Origin: Chloroflexota bacterium
GTDB taxonomy: Bacteria; Chloroflexota; Ktedonobacteria; Ktedonobacterales; Ktedonobacteraceae
Direction: 5' to 3'
Assembly (NCBI GenBank): GCA_902810755.1
Contig: CADDYT010000149.1
Coordinates: 1-15,899 of the forward strand
Length of the DNA: 15,899 bases
Shown here: piece by piece, positions 1-6,045 of the stretch
How the letters are laid out: each line of letters opens with the position of its first letter
Position numbering within the stretch: position 1 is the stretch's first letter
Notes under the pieces: model-generated
What the model was told of the DNA's origin: nothing
Databases searched by the model: none
The model's input: the letters and a program-made list of their open reading frames with translations, nothing else
Program-made: the position numbers and the translations under genes

Positions 1-230
1 GCCCAGTGTTTGATGACTTCAGGATTTTGCGTTGCCAGCGTCTGTCCCGGATGGTCTTCGTGTTCGTTGAGATTGTTAATCCACTTTGCGCGAAGCGTTG
101 TGGGCGATAGCTCACTGGCATGTTCCTCCAGGAACTTTCGCTCCTCCGGTGTGAGGTTTTCCGCCTTGATCTCGACATGCGTCTTCGTTCCACCGGAAGT
201 CTGCTTTGTCTCCTTTGAATCCTTGCTCAT
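1..230 (-). CDS. Small hypothetical protein, N-terminal part (runs off the window)
   Basis: An open frame starts at ATG 230 and continues without a stop to base 1, giving the first 76 residues. The protein begins MSKDSKETKQTSGG and continues with a charged, probably helical stretch (LTPEERKFLEEHASEL) and then TTLRAKWINNLNEHEDHPGQT. There is no signal peptide or membrane segment. The start is supported by AGGAGG 12 nt upstream of the ATG (within 241-248), a complete Shine-Dalgarno sequence with slightly long spacing. The opposite-strand frame at 10-327 lies over the same bases and has no such site. I do not recognise the family. The Lys/Glu-rich start and hydrophilic composition suggest a small soluble cytoplasmic protein. 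It is transcribed divergently from the class IV aminotransferase. Confidence 0.7.
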   Translation of the reverse strand, partial: MSKDSKETKQTSGGTKTHVEIKAENLTPEERKFLEEHASELSPTTLRAKWINNLNEHEDHPGQTLATQNPEVIKHW

Positions 231-283
231 GTTGTGTCTTTGCCTCCTTTCACATCGCAACACAGTCCCTATCTACAGCACGC

Positions 284-312
284 ATAGTAGCTTGTATTCG
301 ATACAATGTGAG
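284..312 (-). promoter_or_regulatory. Candidate promoter of the hypothetical gene with a palindrome in its spacer
   Basis: Reading leftward there is a weak -35 (CTCACA, 307-312), a 17-bp spacer and a -10 TACTAT (284-289). The spacer holds the inverted repeat TTGTAT-CGA-ATACAA (292-306), the position of a classical repressor operator. The hexamers are poor matches (3/6 and 4/6), so the promoter call is tentative. The palindrome itself is exact. Confidence 0.3.
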
Positions 313-393
313 CGGGTAGCGGCATAGGTTTTTGCCTCAGCTACCAGTCGGGATTTCCCGATACCAGCTTCTCTAACAGAAATCGATGAAGAA

Positions 394-437
394 AGATAGG
401 GCAACGATATCGTAAGATGGGGCAAATATTGTAATAT
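394..437 (+). promoter_or_regulatory. Candidate promoter/operator of the class IV aminotransferase gene
   Basis: A -10 hexamer TAATAT (432-437) ends six bases before the ATG at 444, so the expected transcription start is the A of the start codon. Upstream, the 11-mer AGATRGGGCAA occurs at 394-404 and 415-425, exactly 21 bp (two helical turns) apart. The perfect palindrome ACGATATCGT (404-413) lies between the copies. No good -35 is visible, which fits activator-dependent or alternative-sigma control. The function is inferred from position only. Confidence 0.4.
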
Positions 438-443
438 AGAGGC

Positions 444-1286
444 ATGGATAACAACGCTTTATGGTATGTCAACGGGCAATGGGTACATCCCGATGAGGCG
501 ACCATTTCCATCAATGATATTGGGCTGCTGCGGGCGTATAGCGTCTTTGAGTCACTGCGCACGTATGATCGTCGCCCGTTTCATCTGGACGAGCATCTCA
601 ACAGGCTCTACCGCTCGGCTGAGCTGATTGAGCTGGATATTCCCTGGCCGCGCGAGCAGATTGCAGACGTGGTGCGTGGTGTTATTGAGCGCAACCCGTA
701 CCGGCACGCTGCAATTCGCATCCTTGTTACAGGAGGAGTGAGCGAGGATGGTATGTTGCCGTCGGGCAGGCCAACCTTGAATGTGCTGATTACGCCTTTG
801 CCGGAACGTGACATGGAGCGGTTTGCCAGGGGCTATAAGCTGATTACCACGCGCCTGCAGCGGGTCGCGCCGGAGGCCAAGACGACCAGCTATGTAGCCG
901 CCGTGCGTGCGCTGAAAGAAGCTGCCCGGCAGGGTGCGCAGGACGCGCTTTTCGTCAATGAGCAGGGCCACGTGCTGGAAGCGACGCGCAGCAACTTTTT
1001 TATCTTCAAGGGTGATACTCTGGTGACGCCGCGTGAGGGGGTCTTAATCGGCATCACACGCAACGTTGCGCTGGAACTGGCGCGCGGGCGTTTTCAGATA
1101 GAAGAGCGTCCCATTCTCCTCGAAGAACTGGCCGAAGCCGACGAAGCTTTTGTGACGGCTTCCTCCAGAGAGATTGTGCCGGTGGTGCAGATCGACGACC
1201 TCGTAATCGGCAACGGCAAACCCGGCCCGCGCACAACCGAACTGGAGCAGCGTTTCATCGATATGGTGAATCGTGGAGAGTTTTAA
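444..1286 (+). CDS. Class IV (D-amino acid/branched-chain type) PLP aminotransferase
   Basis: This 280-residue protein has the length and layout of fold-type IV PLP enzymes (IlvE, D-amino acid transaminase, aminodeoxychorismate lyase). The N-terminus WYVNGQWVHPDEATISINDIGLL is the family's opening strand and turn, followed by RAYSVFESLRTYDRRPFHL (30-48) and DEHLNRL. The Schiff-base lysine is most likely K146 in PEAKTTSY. E179 in VLEATRSNFF would contact the pyridine nitrogen, and GITRNVALELA (203-213) and FVTASSREIVPV (236-247) are the phosphate and C-terminal signatures. RAYSVFESLRTY differs from the IlvE form (YGDGVFEGIR), so branched-chain specificity is not assured. Glutamate- or alanine-linked transamination of some amino or keto acid is as far as I would go. 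The start has only AGAGG one base away from the ATG, and the -10 spacing suggests a leaderless mRNA. A hairpin terminator follows the stop. Confidence 0.9.
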   Translation: MDNNALWYVNGQWVHPDEATISINDIGLLRAYSVFESLRTYDRRPFHLDEHLNRLYRSAELIELDIPWPREQIADVVRGVIERNPYRHAAIRILVTGGVSEDGMLPSGRPTLNVLITPLPERDMERFARGYKLITTRLQRVAPEAKTTSYVAAVRALKEAARQGAQDALFVNEQGHVLEATRSNFFIFKGDTLVTPREGVLIGITRNVALELARGRFQIEERPILLEELAEADEAFVTASSREIVPVVQIDDLVIGNGKPGPRTTELEQRFIDMVNRGEF

Positions 1287-1290
1287 CCTG

Positions 1291-1338
1291 AAGCAAGCTC
1301 AGGAAGTTATCAAAGAGGGCTTCCTGAGCTTGCTTTTC
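1291..1338 (+). terminator. Intrinsic terminator between convergent genes
   Basis: A perfect 16-bp stem (1291-1306 with 1320-1335), a 13-nt loop and a T-rich tail (ttttct) begin five bases after the aminotransferase stop. On the minus strand the same hairpin lies just beyond the gabT stop at 1354, so it probably works in both directions. Its U-tract is better on the plus strand. Confidence 0.85.
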
Positions 1339-1353
1339 TATTGCCATTGATGT

Positions 1354-2709
1354 CTAATCTGCGGCAGAAGTGACTGCTGGCGTGGGTTCAGCAACAGAGG
1401 TGAACGCGGCTTCAAAGATGTCGAGGCCCTGCTGGAGTTGCTCATCGGTGACGCAGAGGGGGACGAGGACGCGCAGCACGTTGTCGTACATGCCCGCCTT
1501 AATCAGCACGAGGCCGCGCTGCAGGGCGGCGGTCAGGACTTCGCTGGCGGCGTGAGAGTCTGGCTCTCTGGTGGCGGGGTCTTTGACCAGTTCCATGGCA
1601 ACCATGCCGCCGAGGCCGCGCACATCGCCCACCAGCGCCGGGTAACGCTGTTGCAGCTTCAGGAAGCGTTCCGTGACCGCCTTGCCGATCTGCGTCGAGC
1701 GGGCGGCGTAGTCATCTTTCTCGAAGAGGTCCAGCACGGCGAGGGCGGCGGCGCAGGCAACAGGATTGCCGCTATAGGTACCCCCCAGTGTTCCCGGAGG
1801 GGCCGCGTCCATGATCTCGGCCCTGCCTACCACGCCGCTGATTGGCATGCCCGCTCCCATCGACTTGGCGATAATCACCAGGTCAGGCTCCACGCCATCA
1901 TGCTCGACTGCGAACCTCTTGCCCGTGCGGTAGAAGCCGCTCTGAATCTCGTCGGCCACAAAGAGGATATCATGCTTCTCGGCCAGTTGCTTGAGCGCCT
2001 TCAGGAATCCCGGCGGCGCGGGCATAAAGCCGCCCTCGCCCTGCACCGGTTCGATGATGATGGCCGCGACCTGGTCGGGGGCGACATCGCCAACAAACAT
2101 GCGCTCGATCTCCTGAATGCAGAAGTCCGAAGCCTCCTGCGGCGTCATGTTCATACGATAGGGATAGGGGAATGGGGCGCGATACACTTCCGGCGCGTAG
2201 GGGCCGAAGCGGTGTTTATAGGGTTTCACCTTCGAAGTCATGGTCATGGTCATTAATGTGCGGCCGTGAAAGGCGTTATCGAAGACGATCACCGCCGGGC
2301 GGCCTGTGGCGTAGCGAGCGATCTTGACGGCGTTTTCCACAGCTTCAGCGCCGCTGTTGAAGAAAATAGCCTTCTTCTGGAAGGTGCCGGGAGTCAGCCT
2401 GACGATGCGCTCCGCCAGGTCAATGTAGGGTTCGTACATCATCACGCTGAAGCAGGTGTGGGTAAATTTCTGCGCCTGTTCAATAATGGCCTGTGTCACT
2501 TCCGGGCGCGTATGCCCGATATTCATGGAGCCGATGCCGCCGGCGAAGTCGATATACTGGTTGCCATCGACATCCCAGACGATGGCGCCCTCGGCTCTGG
2601 CGGCGAAAATGGGGGTATACGAACTGACACCGCGTGCCACAAACGCCTGGCGGCGTGCCATAAGCTCACGCGATTTCTCTCCGGGAATAGACGGGTTGCT
2701 AGCGGACAT
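1354..2709 (-). CDS. gabT: 4-aminobutyrate aminotransferase-like class III PLP aminotransferase
   Basis: The 451-residue protein has the full class III (ornithine/GABA) aminotransferase signature. WDVDGNQYIDFAGGIG (45-60) and IGHTRPEV form the N-terminal substrate region. FFNSGAEAVENAVKIAR (116-132) binds the PLP phosphate, and AFHGRT (146-151) stacks on the ring. IIIEPVQGEGG (217-227), DEIQSGFYRTGK (253-264, with the ring-nitrogen Asp) and IIAKSMGAGMPISGV (279-293) follow; K282 is the expected Schiff-base lysine. The family moves the amino group of GABA or another omega-amino acid to 2-oxoglutarate. GabT is the closest subgroup by eye, but diaminobutyrate or beta-alanine substrates cannot be excluded. 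I chose the ATG at 2709 because AGGAGG lies 5 nt upstream. An in-frame ATG at 2742 adds 11 residues but has no ribosome-binding site. It converges with the class IV aminotransferase. Confidence 0.88.
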   Translation of the reverse strand: MSASNPSIPGEKSRELMARRQAFVARGVSSYTPIFAARAEGAIVWDVDGNQYIDFAGGIGSMNIGHTRPEVTQAIIEQAQKFTHTCFSVMMYEPYIDLAERIVRLTPGTFQKKAIFFNSGAEAVENAVKIARYATGRPAVIVFDNAFHGRTLMTMTMTSKVKPYKHRFGPYAPEVYRAPFPYPYRMNMTPQEASDFCIQEIERMFVGDVAPDQVAAIIIEPVQGEGGFMPAPPGFLKALKQLAEKHDILFVADEIQSGFYRTGKRFAVEHDGVEPDLVIIAKSMGAGMPISGVVGRAEIMDAAPPGTLGGTYSGNPVACAAALAVLDLFEKDDYAARSTQIGKAVTERFLKLQQRYPALVGDVRGLGGMVAMELVKDPATREPDSHAASEVLTAALQRGLVLIKAGMYDNVLRVLVPLCVTDEQLQQGLDIFEAAFTSVAEPTPAVTSAAD

Positions 2710-2778
2710 GCGAGCCTCCTGAGTTGCAAAGACGGTCAACATACCATGTACAGGCGAGGATACACACTCTCCTTCTCA

Positions 2779-2787
2779 ATTGTACCA
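2779..2787 (-). promoter_or_regulatory. Extended -10 promoter of gabT
   Basis: Reading leftward, TGG-TACAAT (2787-2779) is an extended -10 element with a 5/6 hexamer. Transcription would start near 2772, giving a leader of about 60 nt before the ATG at 2709. No clear -35 is present, as is usual for extended -10 promoters. Confidence 0.4.
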
Positions 2788-2854
2788 TATTTTCCCCGGC
2801 ACTATGGACAGCCAACTTTCCAGTGACAGCCAGCCATGACCCGGGCTGGGCGCG

Positions 2855-2892
2855 GGTAAAAAACGCCCTGGGAGAAAACTTTCTCTCAGGGC
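2855..2892 (-). terminator. Intrinsic terminator of the PolX-N-like gene
   Basis: Arms GCCCTGGGAGAA and TTCTCTCAGGGC (2865-2876 with 2881-2892, one G-T wobble) form a hairpin. On the minus strand it is followed by GTTTTTTACCC. It starts 28 bp past the stop codon at 2921 and separates this gene from the gabT promoter. Confidence 0.85.
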
Positions 2893-2920
2893 TTCTATGC
2901 AGACTTGCTATGAAAACGCC

Positions 2921-3529
2921 TTATGCTACACCGTCGAGTTCGGTTGGCTCCTGATTGGCCTGGTAGCGGGCGACGGCTTCTTTCAAGCGGGCTTCGCTGC
3001 GCGGGCCGAAGCCGGGGAGCTGGCGAATGCGCTGCTGCTGCGCGGCCCACCAGAGCTTCTCCGGTGAGTCGATGCCCAGTTCCTCGAACAGGCGCACGGC
3101 GGTGTGCGGGCCGATATGCTCGATGGCCATCAACGCGCGAGCTTCCGGCGGCAGCGTCTGCGCGGCGAGATCGTTGTAGAATGTGACCGTGCCATGCTCG
3201 ACCAGTTCCGCGATGTGGGCGCGCATGCGCTCGCCCATGCCGGGGATGGACAACTGCTCGCCTCGCGCCAGAATGGCGGCTGCCGGTTCGGGCAGGTCCA
3301 GCACGCCGCGAGCGGCGTTACGATATGCCTGGATGCGGTACGGGTTGGCGTTCTGAAACTCCAGCAGGTCGGCGATGCTCGACAGCACCTCGGCAATCTG
3401 CCGGTTCGTCACAATCGTTGGCCCCGCCTCTTCGGGTTCCATGCCGGGCAACATGGGTTGCACGATTCCTTTCCTCTGCCTGTGAAACGTCGGCGGTACA
3501 AATTGTATGGTCTGTGTGAGCTGGATCAT
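2921..3529 (-). CDS. Stand-alone helix-hairpin-helix protein resembling the N-terminal domains of DNA polymerase X
   Basis: The 202 residues match the front part of bacterial PolX (the 8-kDa domain plus HhH region) and nothing after it. NRQIAEVLSSIADLLEFQNANPYRIQAYRNAARGVLDLP (42-80) is the characteristic PolX opening. Three helix-hairpin-helix motifs follow: IPGMGERMRAHI (95-106), IEHIGPHTAVRLFEELGI (136-153) and LPGFGPRSEARL (171-182). The palm, with its catalytic aspartates, and the C-terminal PHP nuclease domain of full-length PolX are absent. A terminator sits just after the stop, so no downstream polymerase exon-like remnant exists here. Structure-specific or nonspecific DNA binding is the likely activity, and polymerase activity is excluded. 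The ATG at 3529 has AAAGGGG 9 nt upstream. The ATG at 3454 (MLPGMEPEE) has AGGAAAGGA about 12 nt away and is nearly as good; the extra 25 residues look unconserved. Confidence 0.8.
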   Translation of the reverse strand: MIQLTQTIQFVPPTFHRQRKGIVQPMLPGMEPEEAGPTIVTNRQIAEVLSSIADLLEFQNANPYRIQAYRNAARGVLDLPEPAAAILARGEQLSIPGMGERMRAHIAELVEHGTVTFYNDLAAQTLPPEARALMAIEHIGPHTAVRLFEELGIDSPEKLWWAAQQQRIRQLPGFGPRSEARLKEAVARYQANQEPTELDGVA

Positions 3530-3805
3530 CTTTTTCAGCCCCTTTCCTTCAGACAGAAGCCTATGCTTGCTGTTTGTCTATCTATCTATTCTTTTTACGG
3601 GCCTTTTAACCGGTATATCTGAGTTAGTGTACAAAATACATTGAAATTGTGTTCTTATTGTAGCACAGGATGGCTCTTATGTCAAATAGTATGCCGGAGA
3701 TTCTCTGCTGGTATCTTTGTGTTCTCTCTTCGCTGCCGTTTTTGCCTTTCTCTGAGAGAATGGGTTGCTATACGGCCAGTTGTGCCTGATAGTAGGATAA
3801 TGCAT

Positions 3806-3971
3806 GGAGGTATACAGATGGACACAGTGTGGAAGGCCGCCCTGTACAGGAACATGCGGCTCAGTTAAACCTGTTCCTCGGCCAGAACGCTATTGAAGGA
3901 GTCTCTGATTGGGTTCCGCGAGCGAAGGAGGACGAGGTATGAAAGGGGAGAAGCTTTTGCAAGGTTTATAA
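3806..3971 (+). other. Candidate micro-ORF leader with near-ideal ribosome-binding sites
   Basis: GGAGGT (3806-3811) lies 6 nt before ATG 3818 of a 16-residue frame (MDTVWKAALYRNMRLS, stop ending at 3868). AAGGAG (3896-3901) lies 7 nt before TTG 3909. AAGGAGG (3925-3931) lies 7 nt before ATG 3939. The last two starts share one frame and end at 3971 (20 or 10 residues, ending MKGEKLLQGL). A possible extended -10 (TGC-TATACG, 3766-3774) precedes the first. The products resemble no protein I know. The region may be a short regulatory transcript, a decayed gene or chance; translation is inferred from the sites alone. Confidence 0.25.
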
Positions 3972-3985
3972 AGAGGTTCTCCCAC

Positions 3986-4016
3986 GCAGAGAGGCATACT
4001 GGATATGCCTCTCTGC
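3986..4016 (-). terminator. Hairpin after the LLM oxidoreductase gene
   Basis: A perfect 13-bp stem (3986-3998 with 4004-4016) with a 5-nt loop begins 8 nt past the LLM stop codon (4025-4027). Neither strand has a good U-tract, so it could be a terminator, a 3'-end stabilising hairpin, or a barrier shared with any plus-strand transcript arriving from 3806-3971. Confidence 0.6.
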
Positions 4017-4024
4017 CGACTCTG

Positions 4025-5074
4025 TCAGGATTGTTGCTTGCCAGACGCAGCTATGCTTTGTTGCTGCTGGACGCCGTTTTTCGCGCGGATTTGTGGGAGT
4101 ACATCGCGCCCGTATCTTTCAAGGAAGGAACGCTGGTCGGGACCTGCCGAGTGGAAGAAGAGGGTGGTGAAGCCGAGGTCAATATATTGCTGGGCAAACT
4201 TGATGTGGTCTTCGGCCTTGCTAGAGATGCAGCACATCTTCATGATGGTGTCCGAGCCGACAGATTTGCCGTTCTCCTGCGACATCTTCGGGGTGTAGAT
4301 TTTCTGATCGAAGAGGGCGGGGATGAAGGTACCTGCCCAGTATTTTTTCTGGCACTCGATGGCAGCGTCTGTGTCATCGGTATATGCTACGTTGAGTTCG
4401 ATCAGCTTTGGCATCTTCGATGGGTCTTTACCTTCGTTTCTGGCGGCATCATCAAAGTTTTTGAGAATCTCTTTGTACTCTTCGGGTTCTTTGCCCCCGA
4501 CGGTCATCAGGCCGTCGCCATACTGACCGGCAAAGGATGCGCTCTCAGGCACCATTGAAGAGACACAGAGAGGGATTTGCGAGGCCGGTGGGGTATAGAG
4601 TTTCGCTTTGCGCGTCTCGTAGTAGGTGCCGTCGTAGGTGACTTGCTGGCCGCTCCAGAGCGCGCGAATGAGGTCAATGGCTTCGGCGAGCATGGCCTGC
4701 CGCTCGTCATAGCCCGGCCACATGCCCGTTGCCGCGTACTCGTTCAACGCCTCACCGGTTCCCACACACATGTAGACGCGACCGGGGGCCAGCACCGAGA
4801 GGGTGGCGGCTGCCTGAGCGATGATCGCCGGGTTGTAGCGGATGATCGGGCAGGTCACGCCGGTTCCCATGCAGATAGTGCTGGTGCGAGCGGCGACCGC
4901 GCCCAGCCATGTCCACACAAACGATGCCTGACCGGCCTCACTCCACGGATTAAAATGGTCGCTTGAGTCAATGGTATCGAAACCAGACTGCTCGGCAACG
5001 ATAGCATAGTCGAGTAGTTCGTTGGGCGCATACTGCTCCGGGCCTGCTTTCCAACCAAGTTGTAGCTGTACCAT
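4025..5074 (-). CDS. F420-dependent LLM-class oxidoreductase, FGD (glucose-6-phosphate dehydrogenase) family
   Basis: This 349-residue TIM-barrel luciferase-like protein aligns by eye with Mycobacterium FGD1 from its first residues. LQLGWKAGPEQYAPNELLDYAIVAEQSG matches the FGD opening. SSDHFNPW (37-44) keeps the catalytic His at 40 and the Trp at 44, and VGTGEALNE (104-112) keeps the Glu at 108. Residues 67-95 (ICMGTGVTCPIIRYNPAIIAQAAATLSVL) form the cofactor-side strands. The C-terminal FFHSAGPDQRSFLERYG is also typical. FGD1 holds the sugar phosphate with K198, K259 and R283. Here the K198 and R283 equivalents appear to be Ser180 and Met, so glucose 6-phosphate is probably not the substrate. 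I chose ATG 5074 because its numbering coincides with FGD1; AAGGAAAGGA lies about 11 nt upstream. In-frame starts at 5098 (ATG) and 5122 (TTG) would add 8 or 16 residues. The cytidylate-kinase-like gene is 102 bp upstream in the same direction. Confidence 0.85.
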   Translation of the reverse strand: MVQLQLGWKAGPEQYAPNELLDYAIVAEQSGFDTIDSSDHFNPWSEAGQASFVWTWLGAVAARTSTICMGTGVTCPIIRYNPAIIAQAAATLSVLAPGRVYMCVGTGEALNEYAATGMWPGYDERQAMLAEAIDLIRALWSGQQVTYDGTYYETRKAKLYTPPASQIPLCVSSMVPESASFAGQYGDGLMTVGGKEPEEYKEILKNFDDAARNEGKDPSKMPKLIELNVAYTDDTDAAIECQKKYWAGTFIPALFDQKIYTPKMSQENGKSVGSDTIMKMCCISSKAEDHIKFAQQYIDLGFTTLFFHSAGPDQRSFLERYGRDVLPQIRAKNGVQQQQSIAASGKQQS

Positions 5075-5176
5075 CCTGTTTGCTGTCCTTTCCTTCATTG
5101 ACTGAGTATTCGGGTCATTCAATTTAGAACTCGTCTCTCCAAACAGGATAGTTTCAGGATGGGATTGCTCTGGCGC

Positions 5177-5956
5177 TTATGAACTCTGCTCGCTTTCTGC
5201 TTCCTGTGTGGGTTGTGGTCGGCGCAGGTCGGCGGGCCTGCCGGGGTAGGGCATTAATCCGGCGACAGGGCCAAGCTCGGCGGTTCTCACCACCAGACGG
5301 CGTGCCTTGCGCTCGAGGGCCAGCACGATCAGGTCTACCAGGCTGCTAAGATCGAGGACGCCGCTGTTGAGTATCAGGTCATAGAGCAAGGGATCATTCA
5401 CGTCGCGATGGTACTGCACTTGCAGGTAGCGTGTGCGGTCGCGGTCTTTCTGCTGGATGCGCGCGCGTGCGGCGGCCTCATCCAATCGCTCACGCTGCAT
5501 GACGTAGCGCACGCGCTGCTCAAGGGGAGCAACGATGCGCACGTGCAGTACGTCGCGGCGATTTGCCAGAATGACCTGCCCGGCGCGTCCGACGATTACG
5601 ACTTTGCCTGTGTTGGCCGCCGTCTCGACGACGCGCCGCAGGGCTTCGTGATAAATCTGTTCCTGCGTTCCGGGCGAAAGGGGGACAATGGGCGCATTTG
5701 CCAGTAATTCCGGGGAAGCGAGTTGCATGGAGCCGAGGACGCGCGAGATGAAGCTTTCAGTGCGTTCATCGTGTACTTCGGCCTCCTCTTCGGACATGCC
5801 CAGTTCGCGGGCGACCTGCGCTACAATTTCATGATCGATCAGTTGCCATTGCAATTGCCGGGCCAGTCGCGCCGCGACTTCGCCGCCGCCACTGCCGTAT
5901 TGCCGGGAAATGGTGATGGCGCTCATACGGGGAGCGTTCTGCTGGTTCTCACTCAT
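5177..5956 (-). CDS. Cytidylate-kinase-like family protein (Cytidylate_kin_2 type)
   Basis: The 259-residue protein opens with SAITISRQYGSGGGEVAARLARQLQWQLIDHEIVAQVA (12-49). This is the ISRQYGSGG version of the P-loop and the following helix seen in the Cytidylate_kin_2 family. Later family features are IVGRAGQVILANRRDVLHVRIVAPLEQRV (119-148) and the basic lid DRDRTRYLQVQYHRDVNDPLLYDLILNSG (171-199). The last 45 residues or so are Pro/Arg/Gln-rich and probably disordered. Members are presumed nucleotide kinases, but most are uncharacterised and the true substrate is unknown, so I give no gene symbol. A dedicated Cmk would carry a standard GxxGxGKS loop, which is absent. The start at 5956 has GAGGGA 9 nt upstream. 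A TATAAT lies at 6029-6034. Confidence 0.82.
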   Translation of the reverse strand: MSENQQNAPRMSAITISRQYGSGGGEVAARLARQLQWQLIDHEIVAQVARELGMSEEEAEVHDERTESFISRVLGSMQLASPELLANAPIVPLSPGTQEQIYHEALRRVVETAANTGKVVIVGRAGQVILANRRDVLHVRIVAPLEQRVRYVMQRERLDEAAARARIQQKDRDRTRYLQVQYHRDVNDPLLYDLILNSGVLDLSSLVDLIVLALERKARRLVVRTAELGPVAGLMPYPGRPADLRRPQPTQEAESEQSS

Positions 5957-6028
5957 AGCTGTTGTTCCCTCACATTCCTCGCTTGATACGCGGACAGGAC
6001 GCGCACGCTGTGTGCTTTCTCTTATAAA

Positions 6029-6034
6029 ATTATA
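6029..6034 (-). promoter_or_regulatory. -10 element of the cytidylate-kinase-like gene
   Basis: A consensus TATAAT is read on the minus strand, giving a predicted start near 6022 and a leader of about 66 nt. The expected -35 position falls around the stop of the GH76 gene (6046) and is a poor match, so promoter strength is uncertain. Confidence 0.4.
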
Positions 6035-6045
6035 GCTTGCCCGTG

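Larger units (their letters stand above)
3530..4024. other. Gene-poor intergenic stretch of about 500 bp
   Basis: No conventional gene is visible. The left end holds the leader of the PolX-N-like gene (minus), with three TCTA units at 3577-3588. The right end holds a perfect 13-bp hairpin (3986-4016) after the LLM oxidoreductase gene. Between them, at 3795-3971, plus-strand Shine-Dalgarno/start pairs and short inverted repeats cluster. These include the palindrome CCTGTACAGG at 3841-3850 and AGGAACA/TGTTCCT at 3848-3854 and 3872-3878. Confidence 0.6.

Noticed and set aside
10..327. Plus-strand frame of 105 codons at the left edge
   Set aside because: It is antisense to the hypothetical gene that starts at 230 with AGGAGG; it has no ribosome-binding site and its Cys/Ser-rich composition is shadow-like.
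1438..2256. Plus-strand open frame of 272 codons opposite gabT
   Set aside because: It is antisense to a well-conserved aminotransferase, and its His/Gly/Ala-rich translation matches no family.
3577..3588. Three tandem TCTA units, a possible phase-variation tract
   Set aside because: Three copies in a leader are too few to imply slippage control, and the tract is not positioned in a promoter spacer or coding frame.
3641..3868. Full 75-codon plus-strand frame in the gene-poor region
   Set aside because: The upstream part is Cys/Arg-rich, with no ribosome-binding site. Only the last 16 codons have a good site, and these are reported as a micro-ORF candidate.
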